Positions 46,001-57,800 of a stretch of DNA of 64,000 nt are shown here, piece by piece; positions within the stretch are counted from its first letter, which is position 1, and every line of letters begins with the position of its first letter. The position numbers and the translations under genes are program-made. The stretch spans positions 22,472 through 86,471 of the forward strand of contig PS015245.1 in the NCBI GenBank assembly GCA_048213135.1. The letters run 5' to 3'. Source of the stretch: Reclinomonas americana ATCC 50394. Taxonomy: Eukaryota; Jakobida; Jakobea; Jakobida. The notes beneath the pieces are model-generated. The model did not search any database, had not been told where the DNA came from, and was given only the letters and a program-made list of their open reading frames with translations.

Positions 46001-46994
46001 TGCTGTCTCTTCCCCAGGACTGGCGAGAGGGGCTCGCACCACGCGAACTGCGCGGAACGACAGGATCACCCGACGCTCCTGCACCACGCAGCGTAAAGTC
46101 GTCCTCCACGCCCTTTAGAATGTCGAGAAGCGGCTCACCCTCATTCCACGTGTACTGCGGGCGCGGGGCGGAATGAGAAATCACACACGCACACACACAC
46201 AAACGTGCTTCAACGCAGTAGTAAACCTCGAGAGGTGGCGGCAAATGCACGCGATCCGAGTGCGATTCGAAGAACGCCAAGTACTTGGGGTCGCTACGGA
46301 TGTCCCAGGCGGCCACGGCACTGCCCATCCCTCCGCCGCCGCCGCCACCACCACCACCACCACCACCGCCGCCACCAGCACTACCAAAGCCGAAATGGTG
46401 TCCATGATGCGGCTGCGGAGCATGATGGTATCCACCACCAGTGCTGCTGGCGCGAGTCGGCGACGAGTGCGCCACATGGTGCGCGGCATTGGGCGGTGTC
46501 GGTGGATGCTGCAGATCATACGGCGACGAGTGCATGTGATGCGCATAGACGGCAGTTGGCGAGGAGAAGCCGCCACCTTGCAGGAACTGCTGCTGTTGTT
46601 GCTGCTGTTGTTGCTGACGATGCAACTGCTGCAGGTGATGCTGCTGCTGTTGATGATGATGATGCAACTGATGCTGATCGTCACTCATCGACGGTGGTGA
46701 ATGAATGGCAAAGCTCAGTGGTAGGTCTGTGCGACATGTGCACACACACAGAGAGTGAGAAATGAACACACGCGCGCGCGTTTGGGTCAGTCAACCGCCA
46801 CAAGCACGACGCAAAAGTGTGTGTGTGTAAGAGTGAGAGAGAGAGTGAGAGTGGGAGGAGAGAGAGAGAGAGAGTGAGCGCGTCATGTTCAGTTCCAGGC
46901 ACTCACCTCCAGGTGCCGAAGTCGGCCGCGGGATCTCGGCTGGATCGACCAGAGCAATGGACGACACATACGACGGTGACTCCCGCTCACCCAT
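43059..46994 (-). CDS. Pumilio-family (PUF) RNA-binding protein
   Basis: Nine exons join in phase from ATG 46994 to TGA 43059: 46907-46994, 46227-46726, 45554-46154, 44786-45484, 44436-44713, 44173-44358, 43668-44092, 43236-43597, 43059-43147. The product is 1075 aa. The N-terminal half is low complexity (His/Gln, polyGly, Pro/Ser). Eight PUF repeats lie at about 550-860, with RNA-contact motifs GCRFLQ, GNYLCQ, GTRAVQ, GNHVIQ, GCCVMQ, GNYVVQ, SSNVVE and GNYVIQ. After the repeats come Gly-rich, polyGln and Pro/His-rich stretches ending PPPGTYEHPY. PUF proteins bind UGUA-containing 3' UTRs and repress or destabilise mRNAs in the cytoplasm. The start at 46994 adds 35 residues before the next Met and is supported by phase across 46907/46726. 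Two introns use GTTGCG donors. The gene is divergent from the QRICH2-like gene, 254 bp apart. Confidence 0.95.
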
Positions 46995-47248
46995 TCACAA
47001 CACACACACACAAGAGAGCAACAAAGAAAAGAGAGAGAGAAAATAACACCCGCGCGCGCGCACCCGCCTCTCCCAACCCGTCTGTGCGCGAGAGAGAGAC
47101 ACGACACGAGAGAAGCACACAGGCAGACACAGTGAGAGCGCGCGTGTGAGTGTGCTTGTTGAGTGATGGAGTGGGACAGTGGTCGATTGTCCGACGCGCG
47201 AGCAGTGCGGCTCTCCTATCACAGACCCACACAAACGACCAGCCGACC

Positions 47249-48677
47249 ATGCTTGTCGTCCCCGAGTTCCCCTCGGCTGCCAACCTGATCAGCGTGGCGC
47301 CACTGGTGTGTGTGTGTTCGAGAGAGAGAGACTCAGTGAGAGACACGGAGAGAAGAACAAAATTTTGTCTGATCTTCCGACGCACACAGGAGGCGTTNNN
47401 NNNNNNNNNNNNNNNNNTCTTGTCCACTGTGCCTCTGTGGTGCTGTGTTTGCTTACCGTGTTGCTGCGTAGCTCTGGCGTGGCGGATGTGTCGCGATCGG
47501 TGACCTCGGTGCACGAGAGCATGCAGCGCGAGGTGCAGGCGAAGCATGCCGCGGCGACGCAAGCGATGCAGGAGCTGCAGAAGCAGCTGGTGGAGCTCAA
47601 GTCGGCGGCGGAGGTGGAGCGCGGTGCGCGATCGGCGGCCGACAATGATCTGGAGCGGTCGGTCGGCGCGCTCTACTGTGTGTTTGATGTACCGCGTGGG
47701 CGCGCACTGAAGGTGCTGGCCGAGGAGCCGCACTCGGTGCCGGCCAAGCTCGACATTCTCAACTCCACCGCCCTCGTCGCCGACATTCGCTCGCTGCTCG
47801 ATCGCAAGGCCGAGTTCACCTCGGTCAAGTCGTTCGAGTCGCGAGTGGACGGCATCTCGGCGTCGATGATTGGCCTGCAGAACTCGGTGAGCATGCTGGA
47901 GAGGACGGCGCAGTCGGAGCACACGACCGTGTTTGCCAAGTTGGCCAGCACATTGCAGGCGGTGGAGGAGGTGCGGGCGGCGGCAGCGGTGCGTACGGAG
48001 GTGGATGAGGTGTTGGAGCGACATGCGGCGATGCTGGCCACCAAGGCCGAAGCCGCCGAGCTCGGCAAGTTTGCGGTGCGCGAGGAAATCGAGGAGACAA
48101 TGGTGGCCATGGCCAGCGAGACCAAGAAGCTGGCGGAGGAGGCGGTGGACGACGTGCAAAAGGCGCGGCAGGAGAGTGCACAGTGGGCGGAGGAGCTCAA
48201 CATGCAGCTGAAGCGACACTCCGGCGCCATTGACCATCTCGACAGGACCAAGGCCGACCGGCAGGAGCTTATTGACAGAACTGAGGCCATTTTCCAACAA
48301 GTGGAGAACACAGCGGCGGCGCAAACCAAGTGCATCTCATGTAACGCCAAGTCGGGCGGCATTGTGGACACTGCTTTGTTGCGTGCACTCTATATTCTCT
48401 TTCCACTCTGATGTTGTCACGTTCTGACACCCGCAGCAGAGAGACACCACGATCGGGATTCGGATCCATGCCGCCTGCCGCCCTCATGCCGACATTTGCA
48501 CCCGGAGGCGTGAGCCGGCGCTCACTGGATGCCACACAACGACTCGACGCCTACTACCGATGGATTGAACATGGCGGCAGCCCTGTATTAGACGAGGCTG
48601 GCGGTGGCTTGGCACCCGCGCCGCCGTCGGGACCACGCAGTCCCCCGTCGGGCGTGCGACCGCATCCTCGCAGGTGA
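47249..48677 (+). CDS. Coiled-coil protein resembling QRICH2/DUF4795
   Basis: ATG 47249 starts MLVVPEFPSAANLISVAPL (exon 47249-47305). A second exon begins 47390 and enters the gap 47398-47417. The main exon runs about 47472-48377, and a last exon 48437-48677 (TGA). The main exon is about 300 residues of continuous helix. It includes DIRSLLDRKAEFTSVKSFES, RTEVDEVLERHAAMLATKAE and KADRQELIDRTEAIF, and ends QTKCISCNAKSGG. Helices with regularly spaced K/RxxxxxV followed by a CxSC motif are what I recall of the DUF4795 region of QRICH2, a sperm-flagellum protein; this match is from memory and needs a profile search. The last exon is Pro/Gly-rich, with RRSLDATQRLDAYYRWIEHG. The junction at 48377 uses a GTTGCG donor. 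Confidence 0.6.
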
Positions 48678-48791
48678 AGCAGCACACCTGTCCTTGTTTA
48701 AGAAAGACCCTTTCGTGTACAAAACAACATAAAGCGCCTTTAGCGGATTGTGTTACGTATACGCCCGGTTGCTGTAGTTTTGTTGCTGTAA

Positions 48792-48998
48792 TTATGTGAT
48801 TTACGCTGGATCACCGTCGCCACCACATCGCCTTCAGGTCCCCAGACCCTGTTCCCTCGCTGCATGCTGGACGCTGTGCTGTGCAAGTGCAACGAGGACG
48901 ACCGTGCCACCGCGGATGTCGCCTTGCGCAACCTCAGCGCCCAGCTGAAGGAGATTTTCCGCGATCCAGAGGCGTTCCTGAGCAAGGTGGAAGGGTGA
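48792..48998 (+). CDS. Orphan open stretch with a helical C-terminus
   Basis: Open frame to TGA at 48996-48998, with an internal ATG at 48864 giving 44 residues (MLDAVLCKCNEDDRATADVA, then LRNLSAQLKEIFRDPEAFLS). The pattern is that of a real amphipathic helix, unlike other frames here. It may be the last exon of a longer isoform of the upstream gene (acceptor CCCCAG at 48845 in phase 0), or a separate small gene whose other exons are in the gap 49201-49751. The simple splice from the 3' end of 48437-48677 does not keep frame. No family is recognised. Confidence 0.35.
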   Translation, partial: LCDLRWITVATTSPSGPQTLFPRCMLDAVLCKCNEDDRATADVALRNLSAQLKEIFRDPEAFLSKVEG

Positions 48999-50195
48999 AG
49001 GGTGCTGGAACTCCCGTTGCACTGTTTGCAGCGAGTAGCAAGAATACACAGCAGAGATTGTGTGCCCAACAGACTTACATCAAAGGCCAACCACACATGC
49101 GTGAAGTTATTACCAGGCGCATCACTCACCTCCATGCACACGTAACTCGCCCCACTTCAGCTACACCCTCTCACCACACTGACAAATTCACGGATTCAAA
49201 NNNNNNNNNNNNNNNNNNNNNNNNNNNNNNNNNNNNNNNNNNNNNNNNNNNNNNNNNNNNNNNNNNNNNNNNNNNNNNNNNNNNNNNNNNNNNNNNNNNN
49301 NNNNNNNNNNNNNNNNNNNNNNNNNNNNNNNNNNNNNNNNNNNNNNNNNNNNNNNNNNNNNNNNNNNNNNNNNNNNNNNNNNNNNNNNNNNNNNNNNNNN
49401 NNNNNNNNNNNNNNNNNNNNNNNNNNNNNNNNNNNNNNNNNNNNNNNNNNNNNNNNNNNNNNNNNNNNNNNNNNNNNNNNNNNNNNNNNNNNNNNNNNNN
49501 NNNNNNNNNNNNNNNNNNNNNNNNNNNNNNNNNNNNNNNNNNNNNNNNNNNNNNNNNNNNNNNNNNNNNNNNNNNNNNNNNNNNNNNNNNNNNNNNNNNN
49601 NNNNNNNNNNNNNNNNNNNNNNNNNNNNNNNNNNNNNNNNNNNNNNNNNNNNNNNNNNNNNNNNNNNNNNNNNNNNNNNNNNNNNNNNNNNNNNNNNNNN
49701 NNNNNNNNNNNNNNNNNNNNNNNNNNNNNNNNNNNNNNNNNNNNNNNNNNNGAGAGAGCAAGCGCGACATGTTTGTGAGCAATGACCGTCGCCTTTTTTT
49801 CCACTCTCTTCTTTTGTGTGCGCGTGTTGCGTGTGCATGTGTCGTGTGTCACACGCGCGGAGTGCAAGACGCAACAAGAATGGCAGGTCCCTGTGCACGC
49901 CACACAAACAGCGCAAGGTGAGAACTTTTCACAAACGAAACAGGAACTTCGTGTGCTTCTCACACACACACACACTGAAGAAAAAGAATGAGAGACGCAA
50001 CATTGTAAACAGTCGGCGTCGCATCCCATCCTGCCAAATCAATCAACACGGACACACACACAGACAGACACACACAGCAGTGTGTTAGCACGAGCGCAGA
50101 GTGAATTGCACGTGAGAAGTGCAGGAGTCATAGTGCGCGACATTGCCGCAAAACACACACACACACTCTTTTTGTCTTCTTTCTTTCGTGCTCAC

Positions 50196-50337
50196 CATCG
50201 CGACCCATCATTGAGCAGTCGGCGACGACAATGGCCGCGCCCCAGCACAGCACAAAGTAGGCGCCCAGCTGCAGGAATCGCTGCACAAACACAGACGCAG
50301 TGGCGGTCGGCGTCTTGCGAGAACGAGCACCAGCCAT
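50196..50337 (-). CDS. N-terminal exon of a small membrane protein
   Basis: ATG at 50337 opens MAGARSRKTPTATASVFVQR, then a hydrophobic segment FLQLGAYFVLCWGAAIVVAD, then CSMMGRDG and a GTGAGC donor. It reads as a basic cytosolic tail followed by one membrane helix. The remaining exons are not visible and probably lie in or beyond the gap 49201-49751. It is divergent from the kelch gene, 151 bp away. No family assigned. Confidence 0.5.
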
Positions 50338-50488
50338 CTGCCACAGACACAGAGAGAGATGAGTGAGTCAGTGTGAGTGAGAGGAAGACGCGTGTGTGTG
50401 AGCTGTGCGCACCGTGACGGGAGATTGAGCGTGTGTGCGGATCGCGCGATCAACGAATGGAGCCGCGGTTTACTTAGTGAAATCGGGA

Positions 50489-50605
50489 ATGCCTTGGTGC
50501 AGAGTGGAGGGTGTTGCTGGGGATGCGGTGGTGCCACCAGCACTCACAGGTGTGTGTGTGTGAGAGAGGGAGGGAAGGGCAAAGGAGAAATCGGACGGAG
50601 ACTGT

Positions 50606-50680
<75 letters not shown>

Positions 50681-53600
50681 TGAGAGTGAGCGAGTGTGTG
50701 TGTGAGATATCAACGCTTTAGGTGACGCTTTATCCGTGCATTTAGGTCATGGATGCGCGCTGGTGTCTGGATCGCTGTTTGTGTTTGGTGGGTATGCTGT
50801 GGCGGAGCGGAGGCTCACGAATCAGATTCTGGAGTTTGTGCCGAGTTACCCGCCTGTGCATGCTTTGTATGTGTTGAGGTTCGTGTTGGGTTGCTGATGG
50901 TTGTGTGTGCGGGTAGGGACGTTGGAGTGGATGCCGCTGAGTGCGGTGGGTGAGCGGCCGCCGCCGTGCTCGCATCATGGCATGTGCAGTGATGATCGCA
51001 GCTTCTATGTGGTCGGCGGATTGGCTGGTGCGCAGTAGGGGACTTGTTTTTTTGTTGTTCTCGTGGATCTTCTTCTTCTTCTTCTCCTCCTCGTCCTCGT
51101 CCTTCTCCTCCTTCTGTTCTTGTTCTTCTTTTTTCCTGTTCTTCTTCTTGTTCTTCTCCTCCTTCTTGCTCCTGTTCTTCTTCTTGTTCTTCTTGTTCTT
51201 CTTCTTCTTCTTCTTCTTCTTCTTCTTCTTCTTCTTCTTCTTCTTCTTCTTCTTCTTGTTCTTGTTCTTCTTCTTCTTATNNNNNNNNNNNNNNNNNNNN
51301 NNNNNNNNNNNNNNNNNNNNNNNNNNNNNNNNNNNNNNNNNNNNNNNNNNNNNNNNNNNNNNNNNNNNNNNNNNNNNNNNNNNNNNNNNNNNNNNNNNNN
51401 NNNNNNNNNNNNNNNNNNNNNNNNNNNNNNNNNNNNNNNNNNNNNNNNNNNNNNNNNNNNNNNNNNNNNNNNNNNNNNNNNNNNNNNNNNNNNNNNNNNN
51501 NNNNNNNNNNNNNNNNNNNNNNNNNNNNNNNNNNNNNNNNNNNNNNNNNNNNNNNNNNNNNNNNNNNNNNNNNNNNNNNNNNNNNNNNNNNNNNNNNNNN
51601 NNNNNNNNNNNNNNNNNNNNNNNNNNNNNNNNNCTTCTTCTTCTTCTTCTTCTTGTTCTTGTTCTTCTTCTTCTTATTCCTGTTCTTCTTCTTCTTGTTC
51701 TTCTTGTTCTTCTTCTTCTTGGCCTTTTCCCTCTCTGGTCTCTCGGTGTTCTTCTTCTTCTTCTCCTCCTTCTTCCTTCGTGTGCCTGACATCGATGCTT
51801 CTTCTTCTTCTCTTCGCCAAGACCGCGGTGTGGAATCGGACGCGGATGCCGATACCGAGGAAGTGTGTTTGCACACGGTGTACTCGTTCATGCCGGCGGG
51901 GCGGGCGTGGACGCGACTGCGATGCACTGGGTTGCGTGTGCCTGTTTCCCCGGCTTCTCTCTCGCCACTAGCGTGATGACTGACGTGTGGATCGATCGTG
52001 CACAGCTTGTCGATGAGTGCGCGAATGGGAGTGTGCTGTGAGATTGTCGACAACCAGCTGGTGGTGTTTGGTGGCAAGAGCGTGCACGCCTCGGTCACCA
52101 CCTTTCCCGACAATGTGTGGATTGTGCGTCGCTCTGCTTTCCCTTCCTGTCACTCTCGTCTATCGAGTGCGCTCACATCGTGGTGATTCGATGTGCAGGC
52201 GGACTTGCGGCAACGCTCCCCTCTGGGTGAGGTCTCGACTGTCAGTCTGGAGCCCACACCTGAGCAATTATCGTTGCGTTCCTTCTCTCTGTGCGCACGC
52301 GACCAGCCGCTCTCCATGCTGACTTGGTTACCGACGGCAGTGCGTGGCCGTGCGGTCGAGTGTATCACTGCTCGTGTGCACTCGGCAGTGACTCGTTTCT
52401 CGTTTTCGGTGGTCGCAGTCTGAGTGGTGTGCTGCTGGATGATCTGTGGTGCTTTGACTGCAGTTGCGAGGACACTGCCTCCCCATGTCGCTTCCTCTTC
52501 TCAACCTTCACTCGAACGGATCGCAGAGTCGCAAACGTGGAAACAACTGTCGGCACTCGCTGACCCGTCGCATCGCGTCACCAGCTGGCCGCTAGGTCGT
52601 GAAAAGGCCAAGCTGGTGGCGCTGGATCGCGATTGCTTCCTCCTCTTTGGCGGCTGGTCCGACGCAGCGGGTGCACGGAACGATCTGTGGCGCTGTGATG
52701 TCGGTGCGTGTGACAACCAACAAGCGTTTGTCTGTCTGTGAAAGAGAGCTCATCCTCGCGCAGACCTGCCGTCGGGACAGTGCCACTGGACCGTGATTGA
52801 GAGTCACTTTGAGCATCCAGACATGGGCGTACGACTGCGCTTCTCGCGCATGATTGAGGCGGAGCGGAAGCAGTGGCGGCCGTTGTTGAGACCGCCGAGT
52901 GCGCATTGGACCCTGTCGCAAACGTCGCTCGATCAGGTGCACGATTCGGCGCGTGCATTGGAGGGCCGCGGCACTGCGGTGTCGCGTGAGAAGGCCGCCA
53001 AGGCGCTCTCTGTGCTGCACCACCACCCGCCGCCCATGATGGACCACACGTTCTGTCGCGGCAGTGGACCGCGCGAGTTTTTCGTGTTTGGTGGCTCGGG
53101 GCCGTTGGGCCTCTCGAACCGACTGTACCGCCTCACCGATGCCGACGACGGCGCCCCTGCTGGTTTGTTTTTTGTGTTGCCCCTCTGAATCCACTATTGC
53201 GTCACTTATTCCTGGGTCTTTGGCAGGCACGAGGAGACACCTGCAGGTGCGCACTCGCTTTCGCGCCCTCGCCTCGGTCATGGGTGGTGGCAGCGTTGGG
53301 GGCAGTGGAGGTGTTCGATCACCGGTGAACCGCCTGATGCCTCGCACGCACCACTCGCGCATGCCAACATCACTGCTGGAGCAATTGGTTCCGGAGCAGG
53401 GAGCTCCGCAGTCGCTGAGCGTTCATCCTGGCAACGCTCACCGCCAGCACGACGATGGCGACTATGACGAGGATGATTACGACCAGGAGTATGATGATGA
53501 CGACGACGAAGACGCTTACGAGGACGACGAGTATGAGGAAGAGGAGGAGGGGGGAAAGGGAGAGGATGATGGCGTGGGTGGAGAAGGAGAGGGTGAGGAT

Positions 53601-54804
53601 GGCGACTCTGACGACGATTTGGCCAACACTATGCGCAAAGCAAAGTACGTTCCAGCGGCTTTGCGAGGTTTGTCGAGTATTGCAGTACTTCGGTTGTGAA
53701 AGGCGCTGACGCTCCGAGTGCAGTTCGCGACGTCAAGGACCTCGGTGAATTCGGTCACATTCTCGAGTGCAGTATGCCGTCGGCGGCCGAAGTGGCCGAG
53801 CTAAAGGCCATGGTCGAGGGCGCCAAACTCCGCAGCCAGCTGCAGCGCAACCTGGCCAAGAACGCCAAGTCGACCAAGAAGAAGCCGGCTGGCAAGCAGC
53901 GTCGCTCGCCGTCGTTTGCCGACGCCGATGAATTCGATCCGGACGATCCACTCGGGCAGAAGCGGATGGAGAAGCGGCGCAGCATGAATCGACAGGAGCT
54001 GATCCAGGACTTTGAGAATGTGCTCTGTTGCGTGAATCGTCTCCTTCCTTGTCACGCATTCTCACCAACGCATTGACGGATTCCCTTTCTTTCTTTGCTT
54101 GTTTCGCCAACTTAGCCACTGTTGAGCGCGAACTCGGCAGCGGACCGACGATGCCCGTCATCTCGTTCGCCAAGCGGAGCACGCAGCGGAAGCGGATCCA
54201 GCAGTTCACCTTTCCCGCCGCCGTGCAGCGGCAGACGGCAGAGGCACCGGTGTTTCCGCGCCTTTCCTCACCGAAACGTCGCTGGCGCAGCGATTTCCTG
54301 AACGAGCAGGGCGAAAAGAGACCACCGTTGTGGGTTGGTGATGGTGCGTTGCGTCGACACAGTGTGCCTGCGTTTCCTCTTCTTCTTACACGCAAACCAG
54401 GCTTCAGTAACGAAGTTCGATTGACGCGCTCCGATATGCGCTGCCTCGTGCGCAAGCACCAGCGAGAGGAGCGCATCTGGCGCAACGAAACAGGAAACCT
54501 CATGGCGCATGTCGACTGGGATCCGCGACCAATCCAGCGCACCAAGATGGAAGCGACGCACGTGCGAAATGTGGCACTGCCGCGCTTGTTCGACTCGCCC
54601 GAGGACGATGCAGCGAAGCGACGGCACTCTGCACCACTGGTCGACACTGGTCGACACGTGCGCTGGCGTTCTCCGTCACCACCGGTACGTTCACACAATT
54701 CGCTTGCGCCGCTGTCTTCTTCTCTTGTCTCACAGTTGTCGTGCAGCGGGCCGCCCCAGCTGCAAGTCCCTAACACGCCCCTAATTCTTTGCCTCTGCCT
54801 GTAA
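50489..54804 (+). CDS. Kelch-repeat protein with acidic and basic C-terminal half
   Basis: Fourteen exons join in phase: 50489-50549, 50746-50844, 50917-51027, 51822-51930, 52006-52123, 52199-52272, 52341-52462, 52527-52703, 52764-53162, 53227-53667, 53724-54026, 54116-54343, 54401-54684, 54736-54804, giving 864 aa. Kelch blades occupy about the first 420 residues. Diagnostic strands are SLFVFGGY, SFYVVGGLA, QLVVFGGK, FLVFGGRSLSGVLLDDLW, FLLFGGWS with ARNDLW, and FFVFGGSGPLG. A Glu/Asp-rich region follows (about 498-560), then a Lys/Arg-rich stretch (STKKKPAGKQRR) and SPKRRWRSDF. Kelch propellers are protein-interaction modules; the partner is unknown and no BTB or F-box is present. Four introns use GTTGCG donors. 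An alternative last exon 54813-54833 (PAPVNV) fits equally well. Intron 3 contains a 353-N gap. Confidence 0.85.
50606..50704. repeat. (TG)n microsatellite in kelch intron 1
   Basis: A nearly uninterrupted TG run of about 85 bases lies at 50610-50700 within intron 50550-50745, ending in GAGTGAGAGTGAGCG. It is one of the few long microsatellites not broken by a gap. Confidence 0.93.
51062..51725 (+). repeat. (TTC)n tract in kelch intron 3
   Basis: TTC/TTG/TCC triplets run from 51062 to 51280 and from 51634 to 51725 around a 353-N gap, all within intron 51028-51821 and pyrimidine-rich on the coding strand. The Ser/Phe/Leu frames through it are artefacts. Confidence 0.93.
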
Positions 54805-54884
54805 ATCCACAGCCCGCGCCTGTTAATGTATGATTACCGAGTGTACTGTGTTATCTTAGGAGAGAAGTGAATGAGTTTTATGGA

Positions 54885-57800
54885 TTAGCGCATGAAGCCC
54901 CAGTTGCGAATAAGGCGCGGACCCTTGAACCGCCTCTTGTACTTGGGTCGCATGATCTTGATCTCGGCGTCGCCCACCGACACGGCACTCGGGCTGTCGA
55001 ATTTGCTGAAGACTGCACAGTCGATGAGGAACAACAGTTGCCGGGCACGAAGTGACGACAATGCACGCAACAGCGAGTCTTGTTATCCTCGAGCGAGAAG
55101 CGCACCGACTTGGGCGAGCCCGGGCTGCGCGGTTCGCGCCTCGGTGTCACCGGAGATGCGGGCGACTCGTCGGTCTTGGCGGCCTTGTTCTTGTTCTTCT
55201 TTTTCTTCTTCTCAGTCTCTGCTGCGCGCACAAGCGCAAATTATCAGTCGCAAAACACGCATACCAAGCGAGCACTATAGACACACCACTACTTTCGCCG
55301 ACTTGCTGCGCGGACGATGAAGCAGCTGTTCGAGTTGCGAGGAGGTGAGCGGGGACGGAACACCAATCACCACCAGAGAAGCCCACATACCGTGTCCATT
55401 AGCTGCCTTCTCCCCGTCAACCTTCATCGGCATTGCTGCGTCGTCGTCTTCAGCAGCTGGGGGTGTCGAGACGTCCTCCGCGGCCGCTGCGAACCACAGA
55501 CAGATACGCGAGTGAGTAAGACCGGAAGAGCACACAGAGAGACAGACAACTCCGATCGACGCACCAGTGTTTTGCTTCTTTGACTTTCGCTTCTTGGCCT
55601 TGGTGCTGCCATTGGCTGCCTGGGTTGCGATCGGGGTGTGCGAAGCTGTGCAGCATATCACCCGCGTCAGTCACACAGTGTGCACCACATGGAAACGCGG
55701 CGACGACAACTCACATGAGGCGGAATCAGCTGCGCACCGACAGTCGTAGGTCACAGTCAGCACAGCGTAATCATAAGCACCACCAGCATCACCACCACTA
55801 ACCAGCAGAAACCTCCTCGATCGAAGGTGTCCACAGATGCTCCATGAGATGTTCCACTCCATCGGAACGATCCTCATCGTAGCTAAAGATCAAGTCAACG
55901 TCGTCAATGTCTTCGTCATTAATTTCTTCATCATCGTCGCCGCTGTGATGATCCTCATCCTGTCGGTCCTTGCTCGTCGCTGATAAAGCATGAGCAGAGG
56001 ATAAGAGGCACATTGGCTGGCTTATTTGAGTTACTGCGGCTCACCAGTGACCACCGACTTTCCATTGGCGGTCTTGCGCTTCTTCGTCCCCGGCTCGTCT
56101 TCCTCGGTGTCACGTGACCTCTTGGTGGCTGACGTCAAACAAACACAGTCAGCAGAGCGATGAAACCAAGTGAAGTAATGGATATCTACGCACCAGGACG
56201 ACGTCGCACCGCATTAACAGCCTTGGCAGCCAGGGTGAGGTCGTCGACGTCCAGGTTGGCTGCGCGGCAGTGCGCAACTGTGTGAGCCAATTGCCACAGA
56301 ACCACGAGAACCCTCCATATCGTACACACTCACCCGTGGCCACAGCGTGACGCGCACGCGTGCGTTGGAGACACTTGAGTGTGTCTGGTACCAATGGCAA
56401 GATCTACAAGAACGATGAATACCACACGCAATGTCATGGAGTGCTCCAACACCAAACCCACCCAATCTTCTTCATCTTCATCGACTTGTGCCACGCGGAA
56501 GCACTGGCGCCGCAGTGACGCCAGGATCAAGCGATTGCGCTGCATCACGTCGCTGCCCCGACACAACACCGCCATAAGGATACAAATGCAGCGAAACTCG
56601 GCATCAGCACACACAAGAGTCTGCACGCAACGGACGCTGCTCAAACTCGCGCAAGACAGCCGACAACATGCGCAAGTTGATGTCGAATAAATTCTCCTTC
56701 GGATTGGCCATCGTGATCGCGAGTTGGAATACGTGCTGGACAACAAACTCCAGTAGTTTCTGGTTCGTGCCATAGGCCACCAGGTTGATGAATGGGCGCA
56801 GCAGTACCAGCAGGGTATTGCTGCATAGCAACCCGCCTCCAGCCTCCAGCAGCATGACCACGAAACCCTTCATGACGTCAAAGGCGAGGCCGACGCGCAG
56901 CTTGGCAGTGGCGCGCAGCGATCGTCCCAACTGCGAGCCAAGACGGTCAGCGACAATCATCGTGGGGGTAACCAGCATTTTCACACTCCACTGGCGACTG
57001 ACCTGAGTGGCGCGCTTGCGTGTGTCTATCGAGGCTTTCTCGATCAGCGCACGCTTTGTTTTGCGATCCAGACGCGAGCCCTCTGCATTCTCCGTCAGTC
57101 GTTGCATGTCTACACGCCCTCCCTCTCCCCTTCACATCGCACGCAACTTGCTTCAGTGGCCTGCTTCACCAGCTCGTCGACAGACAAATGCTCTTCGCCC
57201 TCGTCGACCACATCGCTCACCAGCGGCTGCGCCAATGGCGTAAACACGTGCTGGAAGAGAATGTTGGCCACCGTCTCTGCCGCCAGATTCCCAGGCTCAT
57301 TGACTTCCTCTCGCTTGTCACCATCATCACTGCCACCACGACCTCTGATGGTTTCCATGATGCGTTTCTGCTCCTGGTCCACATTGACCACCATGTTAAG
57401 CATGTTCCGCAGTCCAGTCATCAGCAAAAGGTAGAACTCCTGCGCGCGCAGTCCCTTTGACAAATCCCACTCGCGTTGCAGTGCGATCAGGAAGCACTCG
57501 GCAAAGCGCATCACCAGAATGCCCGTCGACGGCACCAACATCACTCTCGCTATGCGTTGCACCATCTCCCGCTGCACATCCTTGTTCTTCTTCACGCGTA
57601 CCAGTGCTGCACAACGTGCACGTCAACAAGGAGCGGAGGGCAAGAAGATGAGAGAGGAGAACTGCTCACCATAAAAGAGGCTCTTCCACAAGCCCAAGAT
57701 CGCGCCATCAGAGAGCTCAGTCTGCCGACGCACCAATTGCCCCAACGACTTGAACGCCTCACCACGCACAATGCGATCTGCAAGTGAGTGTGAGTGTCTT

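Noticed and set aside
47673-48371. Minus-strand Ser/Ala-rich frame of 232 codons
   Set aside because: Shadow of the coiled-coil exon on the plus strand, which has the heptad pattern and valid splice borders.
48881-49200. Plus-strand frame MQVQRGRPCHRGCR extending into a gap
   Set aside because: It is the +1 shadow of the helical frame ending at 48998 and has no helix or family pattern.
51044-51976. Ser/Phe-rich frame over 300 codons on the plus strand
   Set aside because: Microsatellite plus N within kelch intron 3; only 51822-51930 is a supported exon.
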